From Butyricicoccus sp. (GTDB lineage: Bacteria; Bacillota; Clostridia; Oscillospirales; Butyricicoccaceae): DNA of 50,747 nt. The position numbers and the translations under genes are program-made. Where the stretch lies: positions 1-50,747 of the forward strand of contig JAGHIZ010000006.1 in the NCBI GenBank assembly GCA_017886875.1, written 5' to 3'. A model generated the notes under the pieces. It ran no database searches, was not told where the DNA came from, and saw only the letters and a list, made by a program, of their open reading frames with translations. Positions 25,290 through 33,751 of the stretch are shown here, piece after piece (position 1 is the stretch's first letter; every line of letters starts with the position of its first letter).

Positions 25290-26621
25290 TTAGTTTTTAT
25301 TAGCTCCAAATTTCTTTATAAAAGCGATAGAAAGCATACTGACTATAAATTCAGAGCATGGAACAGCGGCAAAAATAGCTATACCAGAGCCAGTAATTTC
25401 AGGCAAAATAATAGCAAATACAATAGGTAAAATTACCCCACGAAGCACCATGATAACAAGTGCAGGAGTAGATTTTACAATAGATTGCAAACAAGTTGTA
25501 AAAAATAGATTTATACCTAAAAACCAAAAAGCTAAAAAGTATATATTAAGTGCAGGAATAGAGAGTTTTAAAAGTTCATCACTTAGCTCCACAAAAAGGG
25601 CAGTCATAGGCACAGGAATAACATAAGCACAGATAACAGCAATACTTGCAACCGCTAAGACAGTTATAAGACCCATTTTTCTTATAGCTTTAACACGTTC
25701 ATGTAAACCTCCACCGAAATTTGTAGCCATAATTGGCTGAGAAGCCTGACCTATACCGTTAAATAATGATTGTAAAACAAGTGCATAGTTAGCTACAACG
25801 CCATAAGCCACAACACCAAGTTCACCTAAATATTTAAGCATTTGCTTGTTAAATGTTAAAGTGATAAGACCAGTTGCAGCCTCTATAAAAAATGATGGAG
25901 CACCAGATGAAATAATATTAAAGCTTAGATTTGGCTTTATATTTTTAAAATTAAAGTGTAAGCCGTTGTCTTTACTTAAAAAATGAGTTGATAATATACA
26001 AGCGGTTGTAATATTGCCGATTAGAGTTGCAGCCGCACCGCCAGAAAGTCCCATTTTAAAATTAAAGATAAAAATATAATCTAAAATAATATTTGTAATA
26101 GCACCTGTTATAACCGCAATCATAGCACGTTTAGGCTGTTTATCGTTTCTAACAAATGCCTGTAAAAAAGCAGAAAACATATAAGCGGGTGCACCAAATA
26201 CAACATACTTAGCATAATCCATAACCATAGTTATACTATTTTCATCAGCACCAAGAAAATAACAGAGCTTTTCAAAAAATAATCCGCCAAAAACAAGGAT
26301 TAAAATAGCTGATAAAATATTCAAAGAAAGTGCGGTTGACCAAATATTTTTTGCGTGTTCATTGTCGTTATTTCCTCTAGCTACTGAGTAAAGCACACCG
26401 CCACCGATGCCAAAAAGCATACCAAAGGCAAAAAGCAAAGCAAATACAGGAAGTACAAGATTAAGTGCAGCAAGAGCCGCAGCACCACAACCACGACCAA
26501 TCATTATGGTATCAGCTAAAATGTAAATAGATGTTACAAGTGATGCACTTACAGACGGAAGTAAATATTTAAAATATAAAGTTCTTGGTTTGTCTTTTAA
26601 TAAATCAAGTTGTTTCCCCAT
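25290..26621 (-). CDS. MATE-family multidrug/metabolite exporter
   Basis: The start is the ATG at 26621, just after AGAGGTG and 19 bases past pepD. The 443-residue protein has about twelve hydrophobic segments arranged as two halves, with MATE landmarks: SLVTSIYILADTIMIGRGCG in the first helix pair, FGIGGGVLYSVARG, and GIGQASQPIMATNFGGG at the start of the second half. MATE proteins export organic cations using Na+ or H+ gradients. It is probably co-transcribed with the dipeptidase upstream; the substrate cannot be told from sequence. Confidence 0.92.
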   Translation of the reverse strand: MGKQLDLLKDKPRTLYFKYLLPSVSASLVTSIYILADTIMIGRGCGAAALAALNLVLPVFALLFAFGMLFGIGGGVLYSVARGNNDNEHAKNIWSTALSLNILSAILILVFGGLFFEKLCYFLGADENSITMVMDYAKYVVFGAPAYMFSAFLQAFVRNDKQPKRAMIAVITGAITNIILDYIFIFNFKMGLSGGAAATLIGNITTACILSTHFLSKDNGLHFNFKNIKPNLSFNIISSGAPSFFIEAATGLITLTFNKQMLKYLGELGVVAYGVVANYALVLQSLFNGIGQASQPIMATNFGGGLHERVKAIRKMGLITVLAVASIAVICAYVIPVPMTALFVELSDELLKLSIPALNIYFLAFWFLGINLFFTTCLQSIVKSTPALVIMVLRGVILPIVFAIILPEITGSGIAIFAAVPCSEFIVSMLSIAFIKKFGANKN

Positions 26622-26640
26622 TTTACACCTCTTTGTTTTT

Positions 26641-28056
26641 TTATGGATTTTGCAAAAATGCTGAAAGAATACGCACAAAAGGCGGTATGCTATCAAGTTT
26701 TAAACGCTCTGATGGTGCATGACAATCGTATATATCCATACCCATACATATACATTCTAAATTTTTATTATGTTTTGTAAAATAAGATGGTTCTAAACCC
26801 ACATGTTGAGCTAAAATTTCTGGTAAAGAGCCATGTTCAGATTTATATAATTCTGTTATTTTGTTAAGCATAGTACCATCTGTTTTGGCTTTCCAAGCAG
26901 GGTAATGAGTGCGAATAACACTTACAAAGCCGCACATACCAGCAACAAGTATATGACTTTGATGCAGTGCTTGACAGGCATTTTCGTCCATATATCTAAT
27001 CATTGCATCAAGACAAAGTTCGCCATCTTGCTCGTAAATTCTGCCAAGGTTGGACGAGTCGCTTACGGTGTTTTTGAGCTCTTTATGCATTTGATAAACA
27101 CCATTTGCAAAACCGCCTAAAACAGTAAGTACTGAGTTTAAAAGCTCACCAGACCAAACTTTTTCAGGTCGTTCACATTCGTTAATAATAGCTTTAGCAG
27201 AGCTATCAGTTTGTTTATATCTGTTTAAAATTTCATTGGATATATCTTCTAAAGCATTTTTTGCTGAAATAGCGGTTATAATTTTAGCAGATGCAGTATA
27301 AGGAATAGCATTAAAAGCCTCTCCACCTTCAAAATATGCAACTGCAAAAGGTGTTTTTGTTTGTAGTTTTCTTAAAACTTCGCCTAAAATTAAAACTGCA
27401 TTGCCACGGTTTTTATCAATATCAAAACCGGAATGACCACCACTAAGACCAGAAATAGTTATCTCATATGATTTACCAGCAGGAGAGTTAATAAGTTGCA
27501 TAGGGCGGGAAAAATGCTCTCTCATACCGCCAGCAGCACCTATAATTAGTCTATTTGCAGAAAATCCATCTAAATTTATAAGATAGTTTATATTTTCTAC
27601 GCTTTCATTGGAAATTTTAGATGCACCAACAAGACCGATTTCCTCTTGTACGGTTAAAATAACTCTAAGAGGACAATGTTTGATATTTTTAAGCAGCCAG
27701 AAAATAACTGCAACGCCTGCACCACAATCAGCACCTAGAGAGCTTGTACCGCCAGTTGTAAGGTAGCCATTTTCTATTTTAGTTAAGATTTTGCCAGTTT
27801 TATCTGGATTTTGACCAACTGCATAGACCATATCAATATGAGCTTGTAGTGCAATGCGTGGCATATTTTCAAAGCCATCACTTGCAGAAATATCTGCCCA
27901 TATGTTTCCTAAATCATCTTGCAAAATATTTTCTGAAAACTCAGCAAGATATTTTTTTAGCATATCAGAAAGCTGTTTTTCATTTTTGGGTTGATGTGGA
28001 ATTTCACAAAGCTTATAAAATTCCTCTAAAACCTGATTTATAATTTGTAAGTCCAT
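26641..28056 (-). CDS. pepD: Xaa-His dipeptidase / aminoacyl-histidine dipeptidase (M20C)
   Basis: The 471-residue cytosolic metallopeptidase matches PepD: EFYKLCEIPHQPKNEKQLS near the start, metal ligands in ALQAHIDMVYAVG and LGADCGAGVAVIFWLL, catalytic Glu in TVQEEIGLVGA, and GLSGGHSGFDIDKNRGNAV. It hydrolyses beta-Ala-His and broad dipeptides. It heads a two-gene unit with the MATE exporter. All zinc-binding residues expected for the family appear present. Confidence 0.92.
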   Translation of the reverse strand: MDLQIINQVLEEFYKLCEIPHQPKNEKQLSDMLKKYLAEFSENILQDDLGNIWADISASDGFENMPRIALQAHIDMVYAVGQNPDKTGKILTKIENGYLTTGGTSSLGADCGAGVAVIFWLLKNIKHCPLRVILTVQEEIGLVGASKISNESVENINYLINLDGFSANRLIIGAAGGMREHFSRPMQLINSPAGKSYEITISGLSGGHSGFDIDKNRGNAVLILGEVLRKLQTKTPFAVAYFEGGEAFNAIPYTASAKIITAISAKNALEDISNEILNRYKQTDSSAKAIINECERPEKVWSGELLNSVLTVLGGFANGVYQMHKELKNTVSDSSNLGRIYEQDGELCLDAMIRYMDENACQALHQSHILVAGMCGFVSVIRTHYPAWKAKTDGTMLNKITELYKSEHGSLPEILAQHVGLEPSYFTKHNKNLECICMGMDIYDCHAPSERLKLDSIPPFVRILSAFLQNP

Positions 28057-28169
28057 TTTAAGCCCACTTTCATATTTTTATTCATGCATATTATAACTGT
28101 GGTTTAACAAATTTTCAATTATTAAAATATATGGTTTATGGTTGTTTTGATAAATGTATAAGCCAAGTA

Positions 28170-28221
28170 TTGACTAAATGTTTAGTTACAATATAAAATA
28201 AATATGTTAGTATTATCTAAC
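28170..28221 (+). promoter_or_regulatory. Promoter and palindromes upstream of the ABC transporter operon
   Basis: -35 TTGACT (28170-28175) and -10 TATAAA (28192-28197) are 16 bases apart. ACTAAATGTTTAGT (28173-28186, 6-bp arms) overlaps the spacer, and GTTAGTATTATCTAAC (28206-28221, 5-bp arms) overlaps the likely start region. Both share TTAG/CTAA elements, so one regulator could bind both. No riboswitch-like structure was seen. Confidence 0.55.
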
Positions 28222-28252
28222 TTGTTTATAAATGAGAAAGGAAGATTAAAAA

Positions 28253-29278
28253 ATGAAAAAATTTACAACAATTTTTTGTTCTTTTGCACTTGTTACAAGT
28301 TTAATTGCAGGTTGTGGCACAGATACAGATAATAACACAAGTGCAGTTAAATCAGAGCAGCAAGTACAGGCGATTGATTTAGATATTGCCGCACTAAAAG
28401 GGCCAACAGCTATGGGGTTAGTGCAATTTATGGACAATGCAGAGCAAGGCAAGCTGACTGATAATAATTATAATTTTACAATCGCAGCAGCAGCCGACGA
28501 AATAACTGCTAAAATAAATAGTGAAGATGGTTTTGATATTGCTGCTGTACCAGCAAACTTAGCATCAGTTTTATATAATAATACACAAGGTCAAATTGAT
28601 GTAATTGCAATTAATACCTTAGGTGTTCTTTATATTGTGGAAAATGGTCAAAATATCTCTAGTGTAGAGGATATGAGAGGAAAAACAATCTATGCAAGCG
28701 GTAAAGGTTTAACTCCAGAATATACTTTAAATTATATTCTAAGTGAAAACGGAATAGACCCAGTTACAGATGTTACTATTGAATGGAAAAGCGAACACAG
28801 CGAATGTCTTTCCGCACTTATGGCAAATGAAAACGCTATTGCATTACTTCCTCAGCCATTTGTAACTACTGCACAGACTAAGAGTGATAAAATAAGAGTG
28901 GCTCTTGATTTAAATGAGGAATGGGATAAACTACAAGCGGATAAAGAAAACCCATCATCATTAATTACTGGTGTTGTAGTTGCTAAAAAGAGCGTTATTG
29001 ATGAAAATCCACAGGCTATTTCTGCATTTTTAGACCACTATAAGCAGTCTGTACAGTTTACAAATGAAAATGTAGAAGAAGCGGCTAAACTTGTAGGTAA
29101 ATTTGACATTGTACCAGAAGAAGTAGCAGTAAAAGCAATTCCAGAATGTAATATAACCTTTATTGAGGGCGATGAGATGAAAGAAAAGCTATCTGGTTAT
29201 TTGGCTGTATTAAATGAGCAAAACCCTAAAACAATAGGCGGTAAAATGCCAGCCGATGACTTTTATTACTCAAGATAA
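28253..29278 (+). CDS. ABC transporter substrate-binding lipoprotein (SsuA/ThiY-like)
   Basis: The 341-residue protein has a lipoprotein signal with the lipobox LIAGC (Cys21). The mature part is a periplasmic-binding-protein type II fold: LKGPTAMGLVQFMDNAEQG, DIAAVPANLASVLYN, AINTLGVLYIVENGQ, GKTIYASGKGLTPEYTL and LPQPFVTTAQTKSD, with CNITFIEGDEM near the end. Relatives of this clostridial subfamily travel with TauC/SsuC-type permeases; aliphatic sulfonates, taurine or thiamine precursors are typical ligands of the superfamily but this subgroup's ligand is unknown to me. Its stop overlaps the permease ATG by one base, and metH genes follow the operon. Confidence 0.88.
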   Translation: MKKFTTIFCSFALVTSLIAGCGTDTDNNTSAVKSEQQVQAIDLDIAALKGPTAMGLVQFMDNAEQGKLTDNNYNFTIAAAADEITAKINSEDGFDIAAVPANLASVLYNNTQGQIDVIAINTLGVLYIVENGQNISSVEDMRGKTIYASGKGLTPEYTLNYILSENGIDPVTDVTIEWKSEHSECLSALMANENAIALLPQPFVTTAQTKSDKIRVALDLNEEWDKLQADKENPSSLITGVVVAKKSVIDENPQAISAFLDHYKQSVQFTNENVEEAAKLVGKFDIVPEEVAVKAIPECNITFIEGDEMKEKLSGYLAVLNEQNPKTIGGKMPADDFYYSR

Positions 29279-30024
29279 TGAGAAAAAATATTAAATTATG
29301 GGCGGTTTTATTTTGGCTTATTGTATGGCAAATAGTCAGCATGAGGTTAAATCAGCAAATACTTCTTGTATCACCTATAAGAGTTATTACAAGATTATCT
29401 GAATTAATTATTACAAAAGATTTTTGGCTTGCTATAGCTTTTTCAGCAAGCAGAATTATAGGCGGATTTATAATTGCTGTTATAATAAGCTGTCTGCTTG
29501 CTGTTTTGGCAAGCAAATTTAAAAGAGTAGATGAGCTATTAGCACCTTTTATGTTAACTATTCGTTCTATTCCTGTTGCATCATTTATTATTTTAGCTTT
29601 GATTTGGTTTTCTTCAAAAAATCTAGCTATTTTAATTTCATTTCTAATGGTTATGCCAGTTATGTATAGTAATATACTAACTGGCATTCGCACCATTGAT
29701 AGTAAAATGTATGAAATGGCACAGGTTTTTGAAATCCCACCTATAAAACAGGTGCGTTACATATATATACCGCATATTCTTAAATATTTTGAGTCAGCGT
29801 GTGCAGTATGCCTTGGTTTAAGCTGGAAATCAGGAGTTGCAGCCGAAGTTATTGGTATGCCTGATGGCTCAATAGGTGAATGTTTACAGCAAGCGAAAGT
29901 ATATCTTGATACACCAGACTTATTTGCATGGACACTTGTTATAGTATGCGTGAGCTTGTTTTTTGAGCGTTTATTTTTGCGTTTATTATCTAAAATAAAA
30001 ACTTTACTACTAAGAATGGACTGA
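29278..30024 (+). CDS. ABC transporter permease (SsuC/TauC-like)
   Basis: The 248-residue protein has about six hydrophobic segments. The coupling-loop motif runs EMAQVFEIPPIKQVRYIYIP followed by GLSWKSGVAAEVIGMPDGSIG, which fits the binding-protein-dependent permease signature EAA-x3-G. RSIPVASFIILALIWF in the middle is a conserved piece of the sulfonate/nitrate/taurine group. It is translationally coupled to the lipoprotein (TAATG) and six bases ahead of the ATPase. Confidence 0.9.
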   Translation: MRKNIKLWAVLFWLIVWQIVSMRLNQQILLVSPIRVITRLSELIITKDFWLAIAFSASRIIGGFIIAVIISCLLAVLASKFKRVDELLAPFMLTIRSIPVASFIILALIWFSSKNLAILISFLMVMPVMYSNILTGIRTIDSKMYEMAQVFEIPPIKQVRYIYIPHILKYFESACAVCLGLSWKSGVAAEVIGMPDGSIGECLQQAKVYLDTPDLFAWTLVIVCVSLFFERLFLRLLSKIKTLLLRMD

Positions 30025-30030
30025 TAAAAA

Positions 30031-30603
30031 ATGCAAGATATAAAAATAAAAAATTTATGTAAGGCATATGGTGAAAAACAGGTTTTAAATAATTTTTCTG
30101 CTAGTTTTGAGTATGGAAAAATAACTTGTATAATGGGCAAGTCTGGGGCAGGAAAAACAACGCTTTTTCGCATACTTATGAGACTTGAAAAAGAGGACAG
30201 CGGAATTATAACAGGACTTGAAAACAAAAAAATAAGGGCAGTTTTTCAAGAGGATAGACTATGTGATGAGCTAGATACAATATCAAATATAAGGCTTGTA
30301 AATGCAAAAAATGATAAAAAAACCGTCCAAGATGCACTTTGCAAAATGGGAATAACAGAAAATAAACTTGTTAGCACTCTTTCGGGAGGTATGAAAAGGC
30401 GAGTTAGTATATTAAGAGCTTTACTTTCTGAATTTGATATATTATTTTTAGATGAACCGCTTAAAGGCTTGGATAAAGACACAAAAGAGCTTGTTTTAAA
30501 TGAAATGAAACACTATTTTCAAAATAAAACAGTTATAATGATAACTCATGAAAAAGCAGAAGCTGAATTTTTTGGTGGTAAGATAATAGGGATTGAGGGC
30601 TAG
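30031..30603 (+). CDS. ABC transporter ATPase (SsuB/TauB-like, short)
   Basis: The 190-residue nucleotide-binding protein carries Walker A GKSGAGKT (36-43), Q-loop VFQEDRLCDELDTISNI, signature LSGGMKRRVSI, Walker B DILFLDEPLKGLD and the switch histidine in MITHEKAEAEFF. It is about 50 residues shorter than usual SsuB/TauB, lacking C-terminal extension and part of the helical insertion, yet every catalytic motif is present. It closes the three-gene transporter operon and ends in a terminator. Confidence 0.9.
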   Translation: MQDIKIKNLCKAYGEKQVLNNFSASFEYGKITCIMGKSGAGKTTLFRILMRLEKEDSGIITGLENKKIRAVFQEDRLCDELDTISNIRLVNAKNDKKTVQDALCKMGITENKLVSTLSGGMKRRVSILRALLSEFDILFLDEPLKGLDKDTKELVLNEMKHYFQNKTVIMITHEKAEAEFFGGKIIGIEG

Positions 30604-30618
30604 ACCTTAATTCCTATT
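30585..30618 (+). terminator. Terminator of the ABC transporter operon
   Basis: AATAGG-x-ATT-x-AGG pairs with CCT-x-AAT-x-CCTATT, overlapping the last codons of the ATPase, and is followed by seven T. Confidence 0.75.
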
Positions 30619-30640
30619 GTTTTTTTATTTATCACTATGA

Positions 30641-30646
30641 TATAAT
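30641..30646 (+). promoter_or_regulatory. Extended -10 promoter element of the metH operon
   Basis: TATAAT preceded by TGA gives an extended -10, 42 bases before the ATG at 30688. No good -35 is seen (TTGTTT 18 bases upstream is weak and lies in the preceding terminator tail). It implies that the methionine genes have their own promoter. Confidence 0.5.
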
Positions 30647-30687
30647 ACTAAAGTATAGCATTTTTCTGGAAAAGTGGGGTGTAATAT

Positions 30688-31365
30688 ATGGAAATTAAGC
30701 TTTCAGAGTTTTCAAAAGCAGAGGTTTTACAATATCTTGGTTGGCGAGGAAGTGAAATCCCTAAAGATGTGCAAAACCAAATTGATGAATGCATAAAAAT
30801 AACTCTTGAAACTATAAAACCTAGATGGACATACAAGGTTTTTGATATAGATTGGAAAGGTGAAACTCCTGTTTTAAAAGAGCCACAAATAGCTTTAATT
30901 GGCAATGATATAGCAACTATGCTAAAAGACTGCAAAAAATGTATTTTTATGGCTGCAACTTTGGGTGCAGATATAGAAAGAGTTATCAGAATGGCAGAAA
31001 TTCGCAATATGTCAAATGCAATTATACTTGATTGTTGCGGTTCATCAGCTATAGAAGCTGTTTGTGATAAGGTGGAAGAAGAAATAAAACAAAAGTTAAA
31101 TATAGAATATCTAACAGACAGATTTAGTGCTGGTTATGGAGATATGCCTATATCATTCCAAAATGAAATGGTAAATTTACTAGATACTCAGCGTCAAATC
31201 GGCTTAATGCTTACAGACTCATGTATTTTAACCCCTAGAAAGTCAGTAACCGCAATTATAGGTATTGCAGAAACAAAGCAAACTAAGCGTTTTAGAGGTT
31301 GTGCTTACTGTTCTATGTTTGAAAATTGTAGATTTAGAAAGGCGGGGAAAACCTGTGGAAAATAA
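30688..31365 (+). CDS. Stand-alone methionine synthase reactivation (activation-domain) protein
   Basis: The 225-residue protein resembles the C-terminal AdoMet-binding activation domain of cobalamin-dependent methionine synthase. The SAM-contact region is TDRFSAGYGDMPISFQNEM (R-x3-GYG core), followed by LTDSCILTPRKSVTAIIG. After this come four cysteines (GCAYCSMFENCRFRK-type, then TCGK), perhaps a metal site. In E. coli the domain re-methylates oxidised cob(II)alamin using SAM and reduced flavodoxin. Here it is a separate gene overlapping metH by 11 bases, and MetH itself lacks this domain, so together they rebuild the full enzyme. Confidence 0.88.
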   Translation: MEIKLSEFSKAEVLQYLGWRGSEIPKDVQNQIDECIKITLETIKPRWTYKVFDIDWKGETPVLKEPQIALIGNDIATMLKDCKKCIFMAATLGADIERVIRMAEIRNMSNAIILDCCGSSAIEAVCDKVEEEIKQKLNIEYLTDRFSAGYGDMPISFQNEMVNLLDTQRQIGLMLTDSCILTPRKSVTAIIGIAETKQTKRFRGCAYCSMFENCRFRKAGKTCGK

Positions 31366-33730
31366 AATTATTTATTTAGATGGTGCAATGGGTACTATGC
31401 TGCAAAAAAACGGTTTAGTTGCAGGTCACAGCCCAGAAGTTTTATGTTTAACTGAGCCAGAAAAAATAAAAATGATACATAAGGCTTATATTGATGCAGG
31501 TAGTGATATTATTTATGCCAATACTTTTGGTGCAAATAGTTATAAACTTAAAAAAAGCGGTGAAAGTGTTGAAACGGTTGTAAAAGCAGCCATTAAATGT
31601 GCAAAAGATGCAGCAGGCGGCACAAACTGCAAAGTAGCTCTTGATGTTGGACCAATAGGCCAGCTTTTAGAGCCTTATGGCACACTTGCCTTTGAAAGTG
31701 CATATGAAATTTTTAAAGAAATGTTGGTGGCGGGCGAGAGTGCAGGAGCAGACCTTGTAATATTTGAAACAATGACCGATTTATATGAGGTAAAAGCGGC
31801 TGTACTTGCAGCAAAGGAAAATACAAAACTTCCTATTTATGTAACAATGACATTTGAGCAAAACGGAAGAACATTTACAGGTTGTGCAGTTGAAGCTATG
31901 GCTATGACATTAGAAGGTCTTGGAGTAGATGCGATTGGTGTAAACTGTTCTCTTGGTCCAAAGGAGCTTATGCCGATTGTAGAGCGTATGTGCAAAGCTA
32001 CAACACTGCCTATTATTGTTAAAGCGAATGCTGGACTTCCTGACCCTGCCACAAGCAAATATGATATTGATGCTGCTGAGTTTGCCGAGCTTATGGAGAA
32101 ATATTTATCTATGGGCGTAAGTATTTTGGGCGGCTGCTGTGGAACAACTCCAGAATATATTGCTGAGATTGTAAAACGTACACAGGGTAAAACCCCAAGC
32201 GAAAGACAAATAACACGTCATTCTGAAGTTTGTTCACCAACAAATGTAGTTAGAATTGATGGTGTGCGTGTTATCGGTGAACGCATTAACCCAACAGGTA
32301 AAAAACGTTTCCAGCAGGCACTTCGTGAAGGTGATATGGATTATATTTTACATCAAGCGGTTGAGCAAGCGGACGCAGGTGCTCACATTTTAGATGTAAA
32401 TGTAGGATTGCCTGATATTGATGAAGCTGAAATGATGGTCAAGGTTGTAAAAGCTATTCAAGGTGTAACCGATTTACCACTTCAAATTGACTCCACAAAA
32501 CCAGAGGTTATTGAAGCGGGTTTAAGAGTTGTAAACGGTAAAGCGATTGTCAATTCTGTAAACGGTGAAGAAGAAGTTTTGGAAAAAATTCTTCCAATAG
32601 CTAAAAAATATGGTGCTGCGGTTGTAGGTCTTGCAATGGACAGTAACGGACTTCCGCCAACCGCTGAACAGCGTTTTGAAATTGCAAAGCGTATTATGAA
32701 AAAAGCTATGGAATATGGTATTCCAAAAGAGGATATTTTTATTGATTGTTTGACACTTACTGTTTCAGCAGAGCAAGACAAAGCAGTTGAAACGCTAAAA
32801 GCTATGCAAATGGTAAGAGATAATCTTGGTTTACACTGCGTTTTAGGTGTTTCAAATATTTCTTTTGGTCTGCCATGTAGAGAGCTTGTAACAACAGGCT
32901 TTTTAACTCTTGCTATGGCTCATGGTCTTGATATGCCTATTATAAACCCTAATAGTATGGCGGTTATGAATGCTATTAGAGTGTTTAATGTTATCTATAA
33001 TAGAGATAAAAACTCACAAGAATATATTGAGGCATGTATGAAAATGCCACAACAGACGGTTGTAGCAAATGCACCTCAGCAGAATATAGCTGAAAGCACT
33101 GACGACCAACCACCGTTAATTCGTGCGGTTGAAAAGGGTTTAAAAGAAGATTGCAAAGCTATTACACAATCACTTTTAGAAAGTGGCATGACTGAACTTG
33201 ATATAGTAAATACTCTTTTAATTCCTGCACTTGATTTGGTTGGTGATAGATTTGAAAAGGGGGCAGTATTTCTCCCTCAGCTTATAAATTCAGCAGGTGC
33301 CGCACAAGAGGCTTTTGAGATTATTAAGAAATCAATCGCTTCCAAGGGTGCAAAATCTGTATCAAAGGGTAAAATTATAGTTGCAACGGTTAAAGGTGAT
33401 ATTCACGACATTGGTAAAAATATAGTTAAAACAATACTTGAAAACTATGGTTATCAAGTGCTTGACCTTGGTAGAGATGTGCCAATCGAGACAGTTGTAA
33501 ATACAGCTATAGAGCAAGACGTAAAACTAATAGGTTTGTCTGCACTTATGACAACAACATTAGGGAGTATGGAGCAAACTATAAAAGCACTTAGAGATGC
33601 TAACCATGATTGTAAAATTTGGGTTGGCGGTGCAGTATTAACCCCTGAATATGCTGATAAAATCGGTGCTGACTTCTATGCAAGAGATGCAAAGGAGTCT
33701 GTTGATATAGCGAGAAAAATTCTCGGCTAA
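31355..33730 (+). CDS. metH: Cobalamin-dependent methionine synthase lacking the activation domain
   Basis: The start is GTG at 31355, seven bases after GGCGGGG; it gives VENKIIYLDGAMGTML and 791 residues. Domains in order: homocysteine-binding barrel (about 5-290) with zinc cysteines in VNCSLGP and GGCCGTTPEY; pterin-binding barrel (about 315-560) with GERINPTGKKRFQQAL; B12 cap (about 595-665); B12-binding Rossmann domain (about 672-791) with the base-off histidine 684 in DIHDIGKNIV. It transfers a methyl group from methyl-THF to homocysteine through cobalamin. The missing fourth domain is encoded just upstream. Such three-domain MetH proteins are normal in Clostridia. Confidence 0.95.
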   Translation: MENKIIYLDGAMGTMLQKNGLVAGHSPEVLCLTEPEKIKMIHKAYIDAGSDIIYANTFGANSYKLKKSGESVETVVKAAIKCAKDAAGGTNCKVALDVGPIGQLLEPYGTLAFESAYEIFKEMLVAGESAGADLVIFETMTDLYEVKAAVLAAKENTKLPIYVTMTFEQNGRTFTGCAVEAMAMTLEGLGVDAIGVNCSLGPKELMPIVERMCKATTLPIIVKANAGLPDPATSKYDIDAAEFAELMEKYLSMGVSILGGCCGTTPEYIAEIVKRTQGKTPSERQITRHSEVCSPTNVVRIDGVRVIGERINPTGKKRFQQALREGDMDYILHQAVEQADAGAHILDVNVGLPDIDEAEMMVKVVKAIQGVTDLPLQIDSTKPEVIEAGLRVVNGKAIVNSVNGEEEVLEKILPIAKKYGAAVVGLAMDSNGLPPTAEQRFEIAKRIMKKAMEYGIPKEDIFIDCLTLTVSAEQDKAVETLKAMQMVRDNLGLHCVLGVSNISFGLPCRELVTTGFLTLAMAHGLDMPIINPNSMAVMNAIRVFNVIYNRDKNSQEYIEACMKMPQQTVVANAPQQNIAESTDDQPPLIRAVEKGLKEDCKAITQSLLESGMTELDIVNTLLIPALDLVGDRFEKGAVFLPQLINSAGAAQEAFEIIKKSIASKGAKSVSKGKIIVATVKGDIHDIGKNIVKTILENYGYQVLDLGRDVPIETVVNTAIEQDVKLIGLSALMTTTLGSMEQTIKALRDANHDCKIWVGGAVLTPEYADKIGADFYARDAKESVDIARKILG

Positions 33731-33751
33731 AAATAGAAAGAGTGATATTAA

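Noticed and set aside
29757-30227. 156-codon minus-strand open frame across the permease and ATPase
   Set aside because: Spans two genes with intact transporter motifs on the other strand; no plausible start signals.
30604-30687. SAM or cobalamin riboswitch before the metH operon
   Set aside because: The gap is only 84 bases, mostly terminator tail and promoter; there is no room or conserved core for either riboswitch.
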